Made by a program: the position numbers and the translations under genes
In this document: one piece after another, positions 29,570 through 37,804 of the stretch
How the letters are laid out: every line of letters starts with the position of its first letter
Numbering within the stretch: the stretch's first letter is position 1
NCBI GenBank assembly: GCA_025966295.1
Contig: JAOPVD010000012.1
Coordinates: 1 to 38,510 of the forward strand
DNA: 38,510 nucleotides
From: Frankiales bacterium
Lineage (GTDB): Bacteria > Actinomycetota > Actinomycetes > Mycobacteriales > SCTD01
Direction: 5' to 3'
Notes under the pieces: generated by a model
Seen by the model: only the letters and a program-made list of their open reading frames with translations
What the model was told of the DNA's origin: nothing
Databases searched by the model: none

Positions 29570-31072
29570 ATGAGCACCACCGCTGAGCGCGCGTCCCTCC
29601 CGTACGACCTGTCGGCTGCCGCACGCGCCGTCTACGAGCAGCCGGTCGTCGGCCACGTCATCGACGGCGAGGTCCGCGAGTCGGCCTCCGGGGAGAGCTT
29701 CCCGGTGTACGACCCTTCCACCGGCCTCGAGTTCGCCCGGGGCGCGCAAGGCGGCAGCGCGGAGGTCGAGGCCGCCGTGCTCAGTGCGCGGCGGGCCTTC
29801 GTCGACGGCCGGTGGCGCCTGATGCCGCCGGCGCAGAAGGAGCGCGTGCTCCACCGGTACGCCGAGCTGATCGCCGAGAACCGGACTGCCTTCGGTGAGC
29901 TCGACAGCATTGACGCCGGCATCCTCAAGGGGTTCGGGGGCTTCATTGCCGACTTCGCCGTCGGCGCCATCGACTACTACGCCGGCTGGCCGACGAAGCT
30001 CAAGGGCGTCGTCCCGGCCGTGCCGGCCGACCTGTCTGTCGCGCTCGTCCGCGAGCCCGTCGGCGTCGTCGGCATCATCACGCCCTGGAACGGCCCGACG
30101 GCCGTCGCCGCCTTCGTTGCCGCGGCACTCGCCGCCGGTAACTCGGTGATCCTCAAGCCGGCCGAGCAGACCCCCCTGTCGGCGCACCTGCTGGGCGTCC
30201 TCGCGCTGCGCGCCGGCGTGCCGGCCGGCGTCTTCAACGTCGTGCAGGGTGCCGGCGAGGTGGGCGGCGCCCTGGTCGCCCATCCCGGTGTCGACAAGAT
30301 CTCGTTCACCGGCTCCGTCGCGACCGGCAAGGCCATCGCCGAGGCCGGGGCGAAGACCCTCAAGCGGGTGAGCCTCGAGCTCGGCGGCAAGAGCCCCATC
30401 CTCGTGTTCCCGGATGCCGACCTCGACCTGGCCGCAGCCGGTGCGATGTCCGCGATCTGGAACAACTCCGGTCAGGTCTGCACGGCCGGTTCACGGACAC
30501 TGGTGCACCGCTCGGTCTACGACCGCTTCGCCGAGAAGGTCGTCGCGGAGAGCGCCAAGCTCCAGGTCGGCGGTGCCTTCGAGGAGGGCACCGAGCTCGG
30601 CCCCCTCGTGTCCGCCGCGCAGCTCGCCCGCGTCCAGTCGTACGTCGAGATCGGCCAGGCCGAGGGCGCCGAGCTCGCGCTTAGCCCCACGGCTTCCGGC
30701 GGCGGCGGCTACTTTCACGGCCCGACGGTCTTCACTGGCGTGCGCAACGACATGCGCATCGCCCAGGAGGAGATCTTCGGCCCGGTGATGGCGCTGCTCC
30801 CCTTCGACACGGAGGAGGAGGCGTACGCCATCGCCAACGACGTCGAGTTCGGCCTGTCGGCGGGCGTGTGGACCAACGACCTGTCCCGCGCGCACCGCGC
30901 GTCCCGCGCCCTCCACGTCGGCACCGTCTGGATCAACACCTACCAGAACAACGACGTCTCCGTTCCCTACGGCGGCGTCAAGCAGTCGGGCTACGGCCGC
31001 ACCCTCGGCGAGGAGTCGCTGGAGGCGTTCCTGCACACGAAGAGCGTCTGGACCAAGGTCTTCGACGCCTGA
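29570..31072 (+). CDS. NAD(P)-dependent aldehyde dehydrogenase
   Basis: A 500-residue aldehyde dehydrogenase of full family length. Asn174 in ITPWNGPT, the general base Glu270 in VSLELGGKSP and the nucleophile Cys304 in NNSGQVCTAGSR are all present, as are EEIFGPVMALLPF and the C-terminal YGGVKQSGYGRTLGEE. It turns an aldehyde into the acid with NAD(P). FTGSVATGK (246-254) is the cofactor loop. The ATG at 29570 is preceded by a weak GGAAGG 12 nt away. It is the second gene of the SDR operon and probably finishes oxidation of the primary alcohol made by the P450 or imported as such; the substrate is inferred. Confidence 0.9.
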   Translation: MSTTAERASLPYDLSAAARAVYEQPVVGHVIDGEVRESASGESFPVYDPSTGLEFARGAQGGSAEVEAAVLSARRAFVDGRWRLMPPAQKERVLHRYAELIAENRTAFGELDSIDAGILKGFGGFIADFAVGAIDYYAGWPTKLKGVVPAVPADLSVALVREPVGVVGIITPWNGPTAVAAFVAAALAAGNSVILKPAEQTPLSAHLLGVLALRAGVPAGVFNVVQGAGEVGGALVAHPGVDKISFTGSVATGKAIAEAGAKTLKRVSLELGGKSPILVFPDADLDLAAAGAMSAIWNNSGQVCTAGSRTLVHRSVYDRFAEKVVAESAKLQVGGAFEEGTELGPLVSAAQLARVQSYVEIGQAEGAELALSPTASGGGGYFHGPTVFTGVRNDMRIAQEEIFGPVMALLPFDTEEEAYAIANDVEFGLSAGVWTNDLSRAHRASRALHVGTVWINTYQNNDVSVPYGGVKQSGYGRTLGEESLEAFLHTKSVWTKVFDA

Positions 31073-31108
31073 GCCGCCGCCCCCCGCGTCCACATCGAGG
31101 AGATCCCG

Positions 31109-31597
31109 ATGACGATCGACACCCCCGCCACCCCGACGCTGTCGCCCAGCCTCGAGGAGCAGGTACGCCACCTGTACGACCGCTCGAGGATCGGCGACGC
31201 GCTCTACGCCTACGCCTACAGCTGTGACACGAAGGACGTGGCGAGGCTCCGCACCCTGTTCACCCCGAGCGCCCGGGCCCGCTACGGCAAGACCCAGGAG
31301 TGGCTGGAGGGCGGTCCGACCATCGCCGAGTGGATCGGCACCGCCACCGCGCCGACCCGGTGGCAGCACCACCTCATCAACGTCTACGACGTCGCCGTCG
31401 AGGGTGACCGGGCGACGGCGTGCGTCTACCTGGTCTCGCACCAGACGACGAGCGCGGAGCCGGACACGGTGCTCATGATGACCAGCCGCTACTCCATGCA
31501 GCTGGTCCGCGACGGTGGCTCTTGGCGCATCGACGTGCTCGACCTGCTGGTCGGTTGGATGGACAGCCGGCATGCCTCGCAGGCCGACCTCCCCTGA
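31109..31597 (+). CDS. SnoaL/NTF2-like small-molecule-binding protein
   Basis: A 162-residue protein of the NTF2-like cone fold (SnoaL, steroid isomerase and ring-hydroxylating-oxygenase beta-subunit relatives). IGDALYAYAYSCDTKDVARL and TLFTPSARARYG (first helices and strand), WQHHLINVYDVAVEGDRATA and SRYSMQLVRDGGSWRIDVLD are the usual segments. An Asp/His couple (Asp in CDTKD, His in WQHH) lies where dehydratases and isomerases of this fold have catalytic residues. GAGGAGATCCCG lies before the ATG. It ends the plus-strand operon, 36 bp after the aldehyde dehydrogenase. An isomerase or dehydratase for a pathway intermediate is the best guess. Confidence 0.8.
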   Translation: MTIDTPATPTLSPSLEEQVRHLYDRSRIGDALYAYAYSCDTKDVARLRTLFTPSARARYGKTQEWLEGGPTIAEWIGTATAPTRWQHHLINVYDVAVEGDRATACVYLVSHQTTSAEPDTVLMMTSRYSMQLVRDGGSWRIDVLDLLVGWMDSRHASQADLP

Positions 31598-31624
31598 TCT
31601 CCCGCTGCTGACCTGCACGACCAG

Positions 31625-31653
31625 GGCCCCGTCCGGCACCGCCGGACGGGGCC
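31625..31653 (+). terminator. intrinsic hairpin ending the SDR-ALDH-SnoaL operon
   Basis: A perfect 13-bp stem with an ACC loop (31625-31637 with 31641-31653; arm GGCCCCGTCCGGC) lies 27 bp after the SnoaL stop. No U-run follows. Confidence 0.75.
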
Positions 31654-31715
31654 TCGCGCGTTCGGCCGGTGGAGAGGCGGAGTGCGCGTGCGCCTCCAGC
31701 AGCGCTGCGCACGAC

Positions 31716-31752
31716 GGCGCCCGCCGTCCCGGACTCCGGGGCGGCGGGCGCC
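31716..31752 (-). terminator. intrinsic hairpin ending the ABC-transporter operon
   Basis: A 15-bp stem with one G-U-type pair and a 7-nt loop (31716-31730 with 31738-31752) lies 19 bp beyond the permease stop. With the hairpin at 31625-31653 it makes a two-sided barrier between convergent operons. Confidence 0.7.
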
Positions 31753-31771
31753 AGGTCGTGCGAGGACCGGA

Positions 31772-32854
31772 TCAGGCAGCCGTCGCCTGGGCGGCCTGCG
31801 CGCGCCGGCTCTTGCGGGTCTGCGTGATCTGCCGACTGGCGAGAGCCACCGCGATGAGCAGCGCAGCGCCCTGGAAGAGCGGCTGGATCCAGAACGTGCC
31901 CGGACCGAAGGCGAGCTGCAGGCCCTTGATGCCGAAGGCCAGCGCGAAGTAGGCAACCAGGGTGCCCCACACGTTGGGCCGACCGGAGAACTGCGACGCC
32001 CCGAAGAAGACGGCGGCGAGCGCAGGGAACAGCAAGCCGGGACCGGCTTCTGCCGAGTACGCCCCAACCCGCATCGAGTACACGATGCCCGCAAGGGCCG
32101 CGATGCCGGCGGACGCCACGAACGAGCCGTACACGAGTTTCGAGGTCGGCAGTCCGGCCAGGCGCGCCGCCTCCGGGTTGCCGCCGACCGCGAACAGGTG
32201 GCGACCCACCGGCGTGTGCTCCAGCACGGCCCACACGACGACGGCGAGCACGAGCAGCAGGGCCACGACGACCGGGACGCCCAGCACGTTCGAGCTGCCC
32301 ATCTTCTCGAAGGTGCCGTCGAACTTGCCGATGACCTGGCGGTTGTCCGAGATCTTCAGGGTCACGGCGCTGAGCACCTGGCTCACCCCGAGCGTCGCGA
32401 TCAGCGAGTTGACGCGGAAGCGCACGACGAGCACACCGCTCAGGACGCCGGACGCACAGCAGACCGCGACCGCGATGAGGCAGACGACCGCGATCGGCAG
32501 GTCCGTGTTGAGCGAGAACCAGTTGATCAGGCACAGGGACAGGCCCATGAGCGCACCGACCGACAGGTCATAGGTCCCGGCCGCCAGCGGGACGAGGAAG
32601 GCGAGCGCGAGAACCGCTGTGACGACGCCCTCGCCGAAGGTCAGCCGGAAGGTGCTGACGGTCAGGAAGATGTCGGGCTTGAGAATGCCGAACAGGATCA
32701 GGAAGCCGATCCACAGGAACACGGCGCTGTAGCGACCCAGGATGAGGCTGAGCGGCTGCCGCGGCGACGCAGCGGACGCCGGCCTCGTCCCGGCGGGCGT
32801 GGAGACGACGTCAGCCTCGCCCGCGACCGTCTGGGGCTGCGAGTTTCTCAACAT
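31772..32854 (-). CDS. ABC transporter permease, ribose/sugar (RbsC) type
   Basis: A 360-residue polytopic permease of the carbohydrate-uptake type 2 family. After a polar N-terminus of about 35 residues come eight to ten membrane segments, beginning near 45-60 and 75-92. The signature AAGTYDLSVGALMGLS (from about 91) replaces the usual GGIDLSVG, and NSLIATLGV, GGNPEAARLAGL (the ATPase-coupling loop) and FGASQFSGRPNVWGTLVA match RbsC. It would form a homodimeric channel with the double ATPase encoded upstream. The gene lies 26 bp after the ATPase. The substrate is not evident, and the catabolic context argues against a plain sugar. Confidence 0.88.
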   Translation of the reverse strand: MLRNSQPQTVAGEADVVSTPAGTRPASAASPRQPLSLILGRYSAVFLWIGFLILFGILKPDIFLTVSTFRLTFGEGVVTAVLALAFLVPLAAGTYDLSVGALMGLSLCLINWFSLNTDLPIAVVCLIAVAVCCASGVLSGVLVVRFRVNSLIATLGVSQVLSAVTLKISDNRQVIGKFDGTFEKMGSSNVLGVPVVVALLLVLAVVVWAVLEHTPVGRHLFAVGGNPEAARLAGLPTSKLVYGSFVASAGIAALAGIVYSMRVGAYSAEAGPGLLFPALAAVFFGASQFSGRPNVWGTLVAYFALAFGIKGLQLAFGPGTFWIQPLFQGAALLIAVALASRQITQTRKSRRAQAAQATAA

Positions 32855-32880
32855 GGTTGTCCAGGGTCCGTAGGAGTGGG

Positions 32881-34416
32881 TCAGGGCGCTGCGGGGCGCA
32901 GTTCTGAGGGGAGCTCGAGCAGGGGGGCGGCGACCTGCGCCTGGTCGATGGCGGCAGCGCTGAGGTCGGCGCCGCGGACGAGCTCACGCACCACGCGTCC
33001 CTGGCGCAGCACCAGGACGCGGTCGGACAGCCTGGCGAGCTCGCCGCTGTCGGTCGACGCCAGCAGCACCGACATGCCGCCGTCCACGGCGGCCTCGACG
33101 ATGGTGTGCACCTGGTCGCGGGCCTTCACGTCGATGCCTGCGGTCGGGTCGTCGAGCACGAGGACAGCGGGATCGAGCCGGAGCGCGCGGGCGACGAGCA
33201 CCTTCTGCTGGTTGCCGCCCGACAGGCTGGTGATGGGCGCCTCCGGGCCCCGCGTCACGACACCCATAGAGCTGATGTACTCCTGCACCTCGCGAGCCTC
33301 GGAACGCCGGGCCAGGCGGCCCTTGAACGTGTGCCGGCCGAGCGAGCCGAGGGTGAGGTTCTCCCGCACGTTGAAGTTGCTGAAGATGCCGTACCGGGCG
33401 CGCTCGCCGGGCACGAGCGCGAGACCGGCCTTGAGGCCCGCGGACGGCGAGCCCGCGACGATCTCCGTCCCGGCGACGCGGACGACACCGGTACGCGGCA
33501 ACCGGCCGGTGACGATCGCGGCGAGTTCCTCGCGACCGGAGCCGGTGAGGCCGGCGACACCCAGCACCTCACCCTTGCGCACCTGGGCGGTGACGCCGTG
33601 CACGGTCCCGCCAGCGACGTCGGCGAGGTCGAGGACCACGTCCGCCTCGTCGCGCTGCCCGGCCGTGCGGCCGCCGGACACGACGAGGTCGTGGCCGACC
33701 ATCATCCGCACGAGGCTGTCGGCGTCCGCGGACGCGGCATCCGTGGTCGCCACCTTCTTGCCGTCGCGCAGCACGGTGATGCGGTCGGAGATCTCGAAGA
33801 TCTCCTCCAGGTGGTGCGACACGATGAGGATGCTGTTACCCGCCTCGCGCAGGTGCCGCACCGTCTCGAACAGCCGCTCGACGTCCGTGTTCGGCAGGGC
33901 CGCCGTCGGCTCGTCGAGCACCACGAGGGCGCTCCCGAGCGAGGCGTCGGGCAGTGCCCGGGCGATGGCGAGGCCCGTCCGGTCGGCCAGGCCGAGCTCG
34001 CCGACCGGACGTCGCACGTCGATCGTCAGGCCGGCTCGTTCGACGAGTGCCTGCGCCTGCTCCCGGGCGGCCGACCAGCGGATGCGACCACCGAGGCCGA
34101 CCGGGTAGCTGCGGCCGAGCATGAGGTTCTCGATCCCGCTCAGCTCCAGCACCAGGCCAAGGTCCTGGTGGACGAAGCGGATGCCGGCAGCGTGCGCGGC
34201 GACCGCCGAGCCGAGCTCGAGCGGAGCGTCGTGCATGGTGGCGGACGCACCGTCGTCGGGTTGGTGGTAGCCGGCCAGCACCTTGATGAGGGTCGACTTG
34301 CCTGAGCCGTTCTGCCCGACCAGCGCATGCACCTCCCCCTGCTGCACTTCGAGGTCGACCCGGTCGAGCGCCAGCTGACCGGCGAACGACTTGGACAGGG
34401 AGGAGATGGTGAGCAT
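32881..34416 (-). CDS. ABC transporter ATP-binding protein with two domains (RbsA type)
   Basis: A 511-residue double ATPase energising the permease. Domain 1 has Walker A GQNGSGKST (34-42) and Walker B ALVVLDEPTAAL, but its signature reads GELGLADRTGLAIARAL in place of LSxGQ. Domain 2 has the degenerate Walker A GLTGSGREEL usual for RbsA, an intact SLSGGNQQKVLVARAL signature and Walker B VLVLDDPTAGID, with Asp instead of the catalytic Glu. The start ATG at 34414-34416 has GGAGGTCACC directly upstream; a GTG 12 bp earlier would use up that site. It lies between the binding protein (64 bp) and the permease (26 bp). Confidence 0.88.
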   Translation of the reverse strand: MLTISSLSKSFAGQLALDRVDLEVQQGEVHALVGQNGSGKSTLIKVLAGYHQPDDGASATMHDAPLELGSAVAAHAAGIRFVHQDLGLVLELSGIENLMLGRSYPVGLGGRIRWSAAREQAQALVERAGLTIDVRRPVGELGLADRTGLAIARALPDASLGSALVVLDEPTAALPNTDVERLFETVRHLREAGNSILIVSHHLEEIFEISDRITVLRDGKKVATTDAASADADSLVRMMVGHDLVVSGGRTAGQRDEADVVLDLADVAGGTVHGVTAQVRKGEVLGVAGLTGSGREELAAIVTGRLPRTGVVRVAGTEIVAGSPSAGLKAGLALVPGERARYGIFSNFNVRENLTLGSLGRHTFKGRLARRSEAREVQEYISSMGVVTRGPEAPITSLSGGNQQKVLVARALRLDPAVLVLDDPTAGIDVKARDQVHTIVEAAVDGGMSVLLASTDSGELARLSDRVLVLRQGRVVRELVRGADLSAAAIDQAQVAAPLLELPSELRPAAP

Positions 34417-34480
34417 GGTGACCTCCACTGGAGCCCTCGAACGTGAGCAGGGGGACGTGCCGTGCGAACTCGTTGGGCGG

Positions 34481-35632
34481 TTAGACGCCCCAGTCCTTCT
34501 TGAAGCCGTCCTGGTAGCCCGCCGGGCCCTGCCAGCCGTCCTTCAGGTCCTTGATCTTCGCGGCCTCCTCGGACGTGGAGACGACGTAGAACGGCGGGAC
34601 CGCCGCCTTGCGCTCGCCCTCGAGCGTCCAGGAGTCGGTTGCAAGGCGGGCCATCTCGTCGGTCATGGTCCACATCGCCAGCTCCTGAGGCAGCGCGATC
34701 CAGGCCCCGGGCGCGCCGTCGGCGATGCTCGTGAACTGCGCTTGCGTGCCCTGGACGCCAACGATCTTGACCTTGTCGGCGAGGCCGGCTGCCTTCAGCG
34801 CGGCGACGACGCCGGTGGAGAGTGTGTCGAAGGTCAGGTAGACGTAGTCGATCTTGGGGTCGGACTGCAGGAACGACGCGATCTTCTGCGGCACCTGGCC
34901 ACCGCCGAGGTCGGCCACGGTGACGTCGAGCCGCTCGAAGCGGCAAGCGGGGCAGACCTTCGCGAGCTCGTTCTTCGCGGGCCCGCTCTGCGCCTCGAGG
35001 ATCGGGAAGGCGGGCAGGTTGACCATCAGGACGTTGGCCGAGCCCTCGGAGTCGACGGCGATGAAGTCCGCCATCGTCTTGGCGTAGACGGCGGCGGCGG
35101 TTGCGTCGTAGCAGTCGCCGTAGAGGTTGTTGTCCTTGCCCGCCGGCACATCCGTGGAGTAGCAGGCGAACAGCGGGATGCCCTTCGCCTTGGCCTGCGC
35201 CGCCTGCTGCTTGAACAGCTCGAGCGGGGTGCCGGTGTAGCCGATGTAGTCAACCCCGGCGTCGATGAGCTGCTGCACGGCGGCCCCCGGGTCGGTGGCA
35301 CTGGCGTTGACCGTCTGCAGGTCCCAGCCCAGCGCGGTCGTCGTCGTCTTGAGGAAGCCGGCGAGCTTGACGCAGGACGGGTCGGCGCACACCACGAAGC
35401 CGACCTTCTTCTTCGGCGGCTTGCTCGGCAACGCATCGCGGTCCGGCAGCACCTGGGGCGGCGACGAGTAGGCGGCGAGGTTTGCCTTTGCCGCCTGCAG
35501 GTCGGTGGACGAGGCGGACGCCTTCGGCGGGTCCGCCGCGGCGCCGCTGTCGCTGGAGCCGCACGCGGTGGCCAAGACAGCCACGAGCGCGAGGACGGCG
35601 GGCGCGAGGATGCGCTTACCTCTAGTGATCAT
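34481..35632 (-). CDS. ABC transporter substrate-binding lipoprotein (periplasmic-binding-protein-1-like)
   Basis: A 383-residue exported binding protein. MITRGKRILAPAVLALVAVL is a signal peptide, and Cys24 in ATACGSS is the lipobox cysteine, so it is probably membrane-anchored. A Ser/Ala linker (25-70) leads to the two-lobe fold: KKVGFVVCADPSC, LGWDLQTVNASATDPGAAVQ, QQLIDAGVDYIGYTGTPLEL, VYLTFDTLSTGVVAALKAAG. Aromatic residues that bind sugar rings in RbsB are not obvious, and paired cysteines (CADPSC, CPAC) are unusual and may form disulfides. The ATG at 35630-35632 with GAGGTCAC upstream begins at the signal peptide. It is the first gene of the transporter operon. Confidence 0.85.
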   Translation of the reverse strand: MITRGKRILAPAVLALVAVLATACGSSDSGAAADPPKASASSTDLQAAKANLAAYSSPPQVLPDRDALPSKPPKKKVGFVVCADPSCVKLAGFLKTTTTALGWDLQTVNASATDPGAAVQQLIDAGVDYIGYTGTPLELFKQQAAQAKAKGIPLFACYSTDVPAGKDNNLYGDCYDATAAAVYAKTMADFIAVDSEGSANVLMVNLPAFPILEAQSGPAKNELAKVCPACRFERLDVTVADLGGGQVPQKIASFLQSDPKIDYVYLTFDTLSTGVVAALKAAGLADKVKIVGVQGTQAQFTSIADGAPGAWIALPQELAMWTMTDEMARLATDSWTLEGERKAAVPPFYVVSTSEEAAKIKDLKDGWQGPAGYQDGFKKDWGV

Positions 35633-35790
35633 GTGACCTCGTTCTAGGAGTGGTGCACGGAAGGTCCGCCGCTGCAGGGCATCCGGCGGTGGTGTGGTGG
35701 CACAGGGTTCCGGGACGGGCCGCTCGGCGAGCCGGATCGGCGGTGACGGGGTTGCGGCGCCCGCGGCCCCGGTGGGCTCGGTGCATGTGG

Positions 35791-35820
35791 AGTACATCAC
35801 AACGACCACCGTTGTGTCGA
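35791..35820 (-). promoter_or_regulatory. transporter promoter with operator CACAACG-ACCAC-CGTTGTG
   Basis: On the minus strand TCGACA (35820-35815) and TGTACT (35796-35791) are 18 nt apart. Nearly the whole spacer is taken by a perfect 7-bp inverted repeat (35798-35804 and 35810-35816). A bound repressor would block the promoter. The divergent FadR-type GntR protein is the natural candidate. Confidence 0.55.
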
Positions 35821-35988
35821 CGTTTCATCATGATGTTTTTGGGTGCAGCGACGCCTTCCCGGCAACATGCCGGCCGCACTGGAGGCAACGACGGCGACGG
35901 CAGATGCGACACGACTGGACATAGTTCTCACGGAGAAATAGACCAGAACTGAGCGGGGTGTCCGTGGGCTGCTGAGACGTGTCGGGAC

Positions 35989-35994
35989 TAGAAT
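35989..35994 (+). promoter_or_regulatory. -10 box TAGAAT of the GntR gene
   Basis: TAGAAT is a near-perfect TANNNT box 27 bp before the ATG at 36022, giving a leader of about 20 nt with GGGGGA as ribosome binding site. A -35 box is not clear. Confidence 0.5.
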
Positions 35995-36021
35995 TGCGCG
36001 AACGTTTACACGGGGGATTCC

Positions 36022-36867
36022 ATGAGGCGCACGGCCGGTCGCAATGACGACAGCGGCATCGTCGCGGCCGTCACCGGCCTGCCGATCCGCTACACCCTCA
36101 CGCAGGAACATGGCCTGCCCGGCCAGGTCGACGACGTGACGCCGGCGCCGCAGCGCGTCATCAAGATGAGCGAGGCTGTGGCGCAGGACATCGTGCGCGA
36201 CATCGTGGCCCGGGGCCTGAGCGTCGGCGACCGGCTGCCCCCGGAGGCCGCGATGGTCTCGGAGTACGGCGTCAGCCGCGAGTCGCTGCGCGAGGCGCTC
36301 CGCATCCTCGAGGTGCAAGGACTGATCGTCATCCGACGCGGTCCCGGCGGGGGCCCGGTGGTCTCAGGCATCGACCCGCGCAACCTGGCCCGGACGTCAG
36401 CGCTCTACTTCCACCTGTCGGGCGCCAACTACGACGAGCTCTTCGAGACCTGGCAGTCCGTCGAGCCCATCCTCGCGCAGAAGGTCGCTCATGCGCCGGA
36501 CCGCAGACTCGTGCGCGAAGCCCTGGCCCCCTACCTGGAGGCCTTTGCACCCGACGTCACGCAGCAGCACCTCGTCAGCACCGCCAACGCCTTCCACGCC
36601 GTCATCGCCGAGCTGAGCCACAACCGCGTACTGACGCTGATCGTGCAGGCCGTCAGCCACATCGTGAACGACCAGGTGCTGAGCGACTTCGACCCGGTCC
36701 TCGCGGCGGGCCAGATCGGCCACGACCACGAGGAGATCGCCAAGGCCATCGTGGACGGGCGTGCGTCCAAGGCACGGCGGCTGATGGAGGAGCACATCGT
36801 GCACATCACCGACGCGTACCGGGCGAGCTTCCCGGACCGCGTGCTCAGCCTCGTCGAGTGGCGCTAG
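36022..36867 (+). CDS. GntR-family transcriptional regulator, FadR subfamily
   Basis: A 281-residue ligand-sensing DNA-binding protein. The winged helix-turn-helix spans about residues 45-115 (VGDRLPPEAAMVSEYGVSRE then SLREALRILEVQGLIVIRRG and PGGGPVV for the wing). The all-helical FCD effector domain follows (130-265), with FHAVIAELSHNRVL, SHIVND and HDHEEIAKAIVDGRASKARR, whose histidines and acids may bind a metal and a carboxylate or acyl-CoA. The N-terminal extension of about 45 residues before the HTH is longer than usual, so an internal start such as ATG 36166 is possible. It is divergent from the transporter operon and likely represses it. Confidence 0.87.
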   Translation: MRRTAGRNDDSGIVAAVTGLPIRYTLTQEHGLPGQVDDVTPAPQRVIKMSEAVAQDIVRDIVARGLSVGDRLPPEAAMVSEYGVSRESLREALRILEVQGLIVIRRGPGGGPVVSGIDPRNLARTSALYFHLSGANYDELFETWQSVEPILAQKVAHAPDRRLVREALAPYLEAFAPDVTQQHLVSTANAFHAVIAELSHNRVLTLIVQAVSHIVNDQVLSDFDPVLAAGQIGHDHEEIAKAIVDGRASKARRLMEEHIVHITDAYRASFPDRVLSLVEWR

Positions 36868-36894
36868 CCGAAGCGGACCGCCTGCACGGAGCCC

Positions 36895-37791
36895 TCAGGA
36901 ACCGGCGGCGACCGGGACGTCGTGCGGGTCCAGGCCGAGCGCGTGGGCGCACCGGGCCAGGCTCCGCTCGCGGTCCTCGCGAGTCGCGCCCACCCAGACC
37001 TTGTCGGCCCACAGGACGAGGTCGTCGATCCCCTCCGACCCGTAGCGGGACACGGCTTGGGCGTCGAGGTCCTCCACGCGGAAGACGCAACGGAACGGCT
37101 CGGTACGACTGGCCTGCTCCCGTTCGCGCACCAGCGCGTCCCGCAACGCGACGGCGCTCTCCATCGACGGCGTGCCGGAGCTGAACCAGCCGTCGCCGAG
37201 CCGCGCCGCCCGGGCCAGCGCCTTGGGGCCGTTGCCGCCCAGCACCAGCGGGACGTCGACCCGTCGCGCCGTCACCTGCAGCGACGGGAAACAGAAGTGC
37301 CTGCCCGAGTGCGCGAACGTCCCGCCGGCCCACGCCTTGCGGAGCACCTCGACAGACTCCTCGAGCCGCGGCATGCGCTCGGCGTACGCGATGTCGAGCG
37401 CGTCGAACTCCTCGCGCAGCCAGCCCGCGCCGATGCCGAGCACCACGCGCCCACCGCTGAGCTCCTGGGCGGTGGCCACGGTCCGCGCGGTGAGCAGCGG
37501 ATGACGCAGGGGCAGCAGGTAGATGCCCGTGGCGACCCGCAGGTGCGTGGTGGCCGCGGCGATCGCGCCGAAGACGACCCACGGGTCGACGAGCTCGGTG
37601 TCCGGCACCACGATCGGCCCCGTGTGGTGCTGCGCCGAGCCGTCCGACGGGTGCTTGCTCGAGTACTCCGCCGGATGGAACAGGTGCTCGCCCAGCCAGA
37701 GCCCGTCGAAGCCCAGCCGGTCAGCAGCGATCGACAGCTCGAGCAGGTCCCGGGCCGGCATGCCGTACGCCGACAGGCCGATGCGTGTCAT
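36895..37791 (-). CDS. LLM-class (luciferase-like) F420- or FMN-dependent oxidoreductase
   Basis: A 298-residue TIM-barrel oxidoreductase of the luciferase-like monooxygenase superfamily. FDGLWLGEHLFHPAEYSS, TTHLRVATGIYLLPLRHPLL, GGRVVLGIGAGWLREEFDAL and VPLVLGGNGPKALARAARLG are the usual family segments; the VATGIYLLPLRHP form is common in actinobacterial F420-dependent enzymes. The substrate is unknown. I use the ATG at 37789-37791, which begins MTRIGLSAYGM at the barrel's first strand; an upstream ATG would add 11 polar residues. It follows the truncated SDR gene by 13 bp on the same strand and is convergent with the GntR gene (27 bp). Confidence 0.85.
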   Translation of the reverse strand: MTRIGLSAYGMPARDLLELSIAADRLGFDGLWLGEHLFHPAEYSSKHPSDGSAQHHTGPIVVPDTELVDPWVVFGAIAAATTHLRVATGIYLLPLRHPLLTARTVATAQELSGGRVVLGIGAGWLREEFDALDIAYAERMPRLEESVEVLRKAWAGGTFAHSGRHFCFPSLQVTARRVDVPLVLGGNGPKALARAARLGDGWFSSGTPSMESAVALRDALVREREQASRTEPFRCVFRVEDLDAQAVSRYGSEGIDDLVLWADKVWVGATREDRERSLARCAHALGLDPHDVPVAAGS

Positions 37792-37804
37792 GTGAAGGCT
37801 CCAT

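Larger units (their letters stand above)
35633..36021. other. 389-bp divergent control region, transporter operon / FadR-type regulator
   Basis: I see no gene here. It contains the predicted transporter promoter (35791-35820) with a perfect inverted repeat (35798-35816), the palindrome CATCATGATG (35826-35835), TTCTC-ACG-GAGAA (35925-35937), and a -10 box for the GntR gene (35989-35994). Confidence 0.6.

Noticed and set aside
31682..34108. A very long plus-strand open frame opposite the permease and ATPase genes
   Set aside because: It is rich in Arg, Ser, Pro and Ala with no domain, and lies fully opposite two well-defined ABC genes; it is an effect of high GC codon use.
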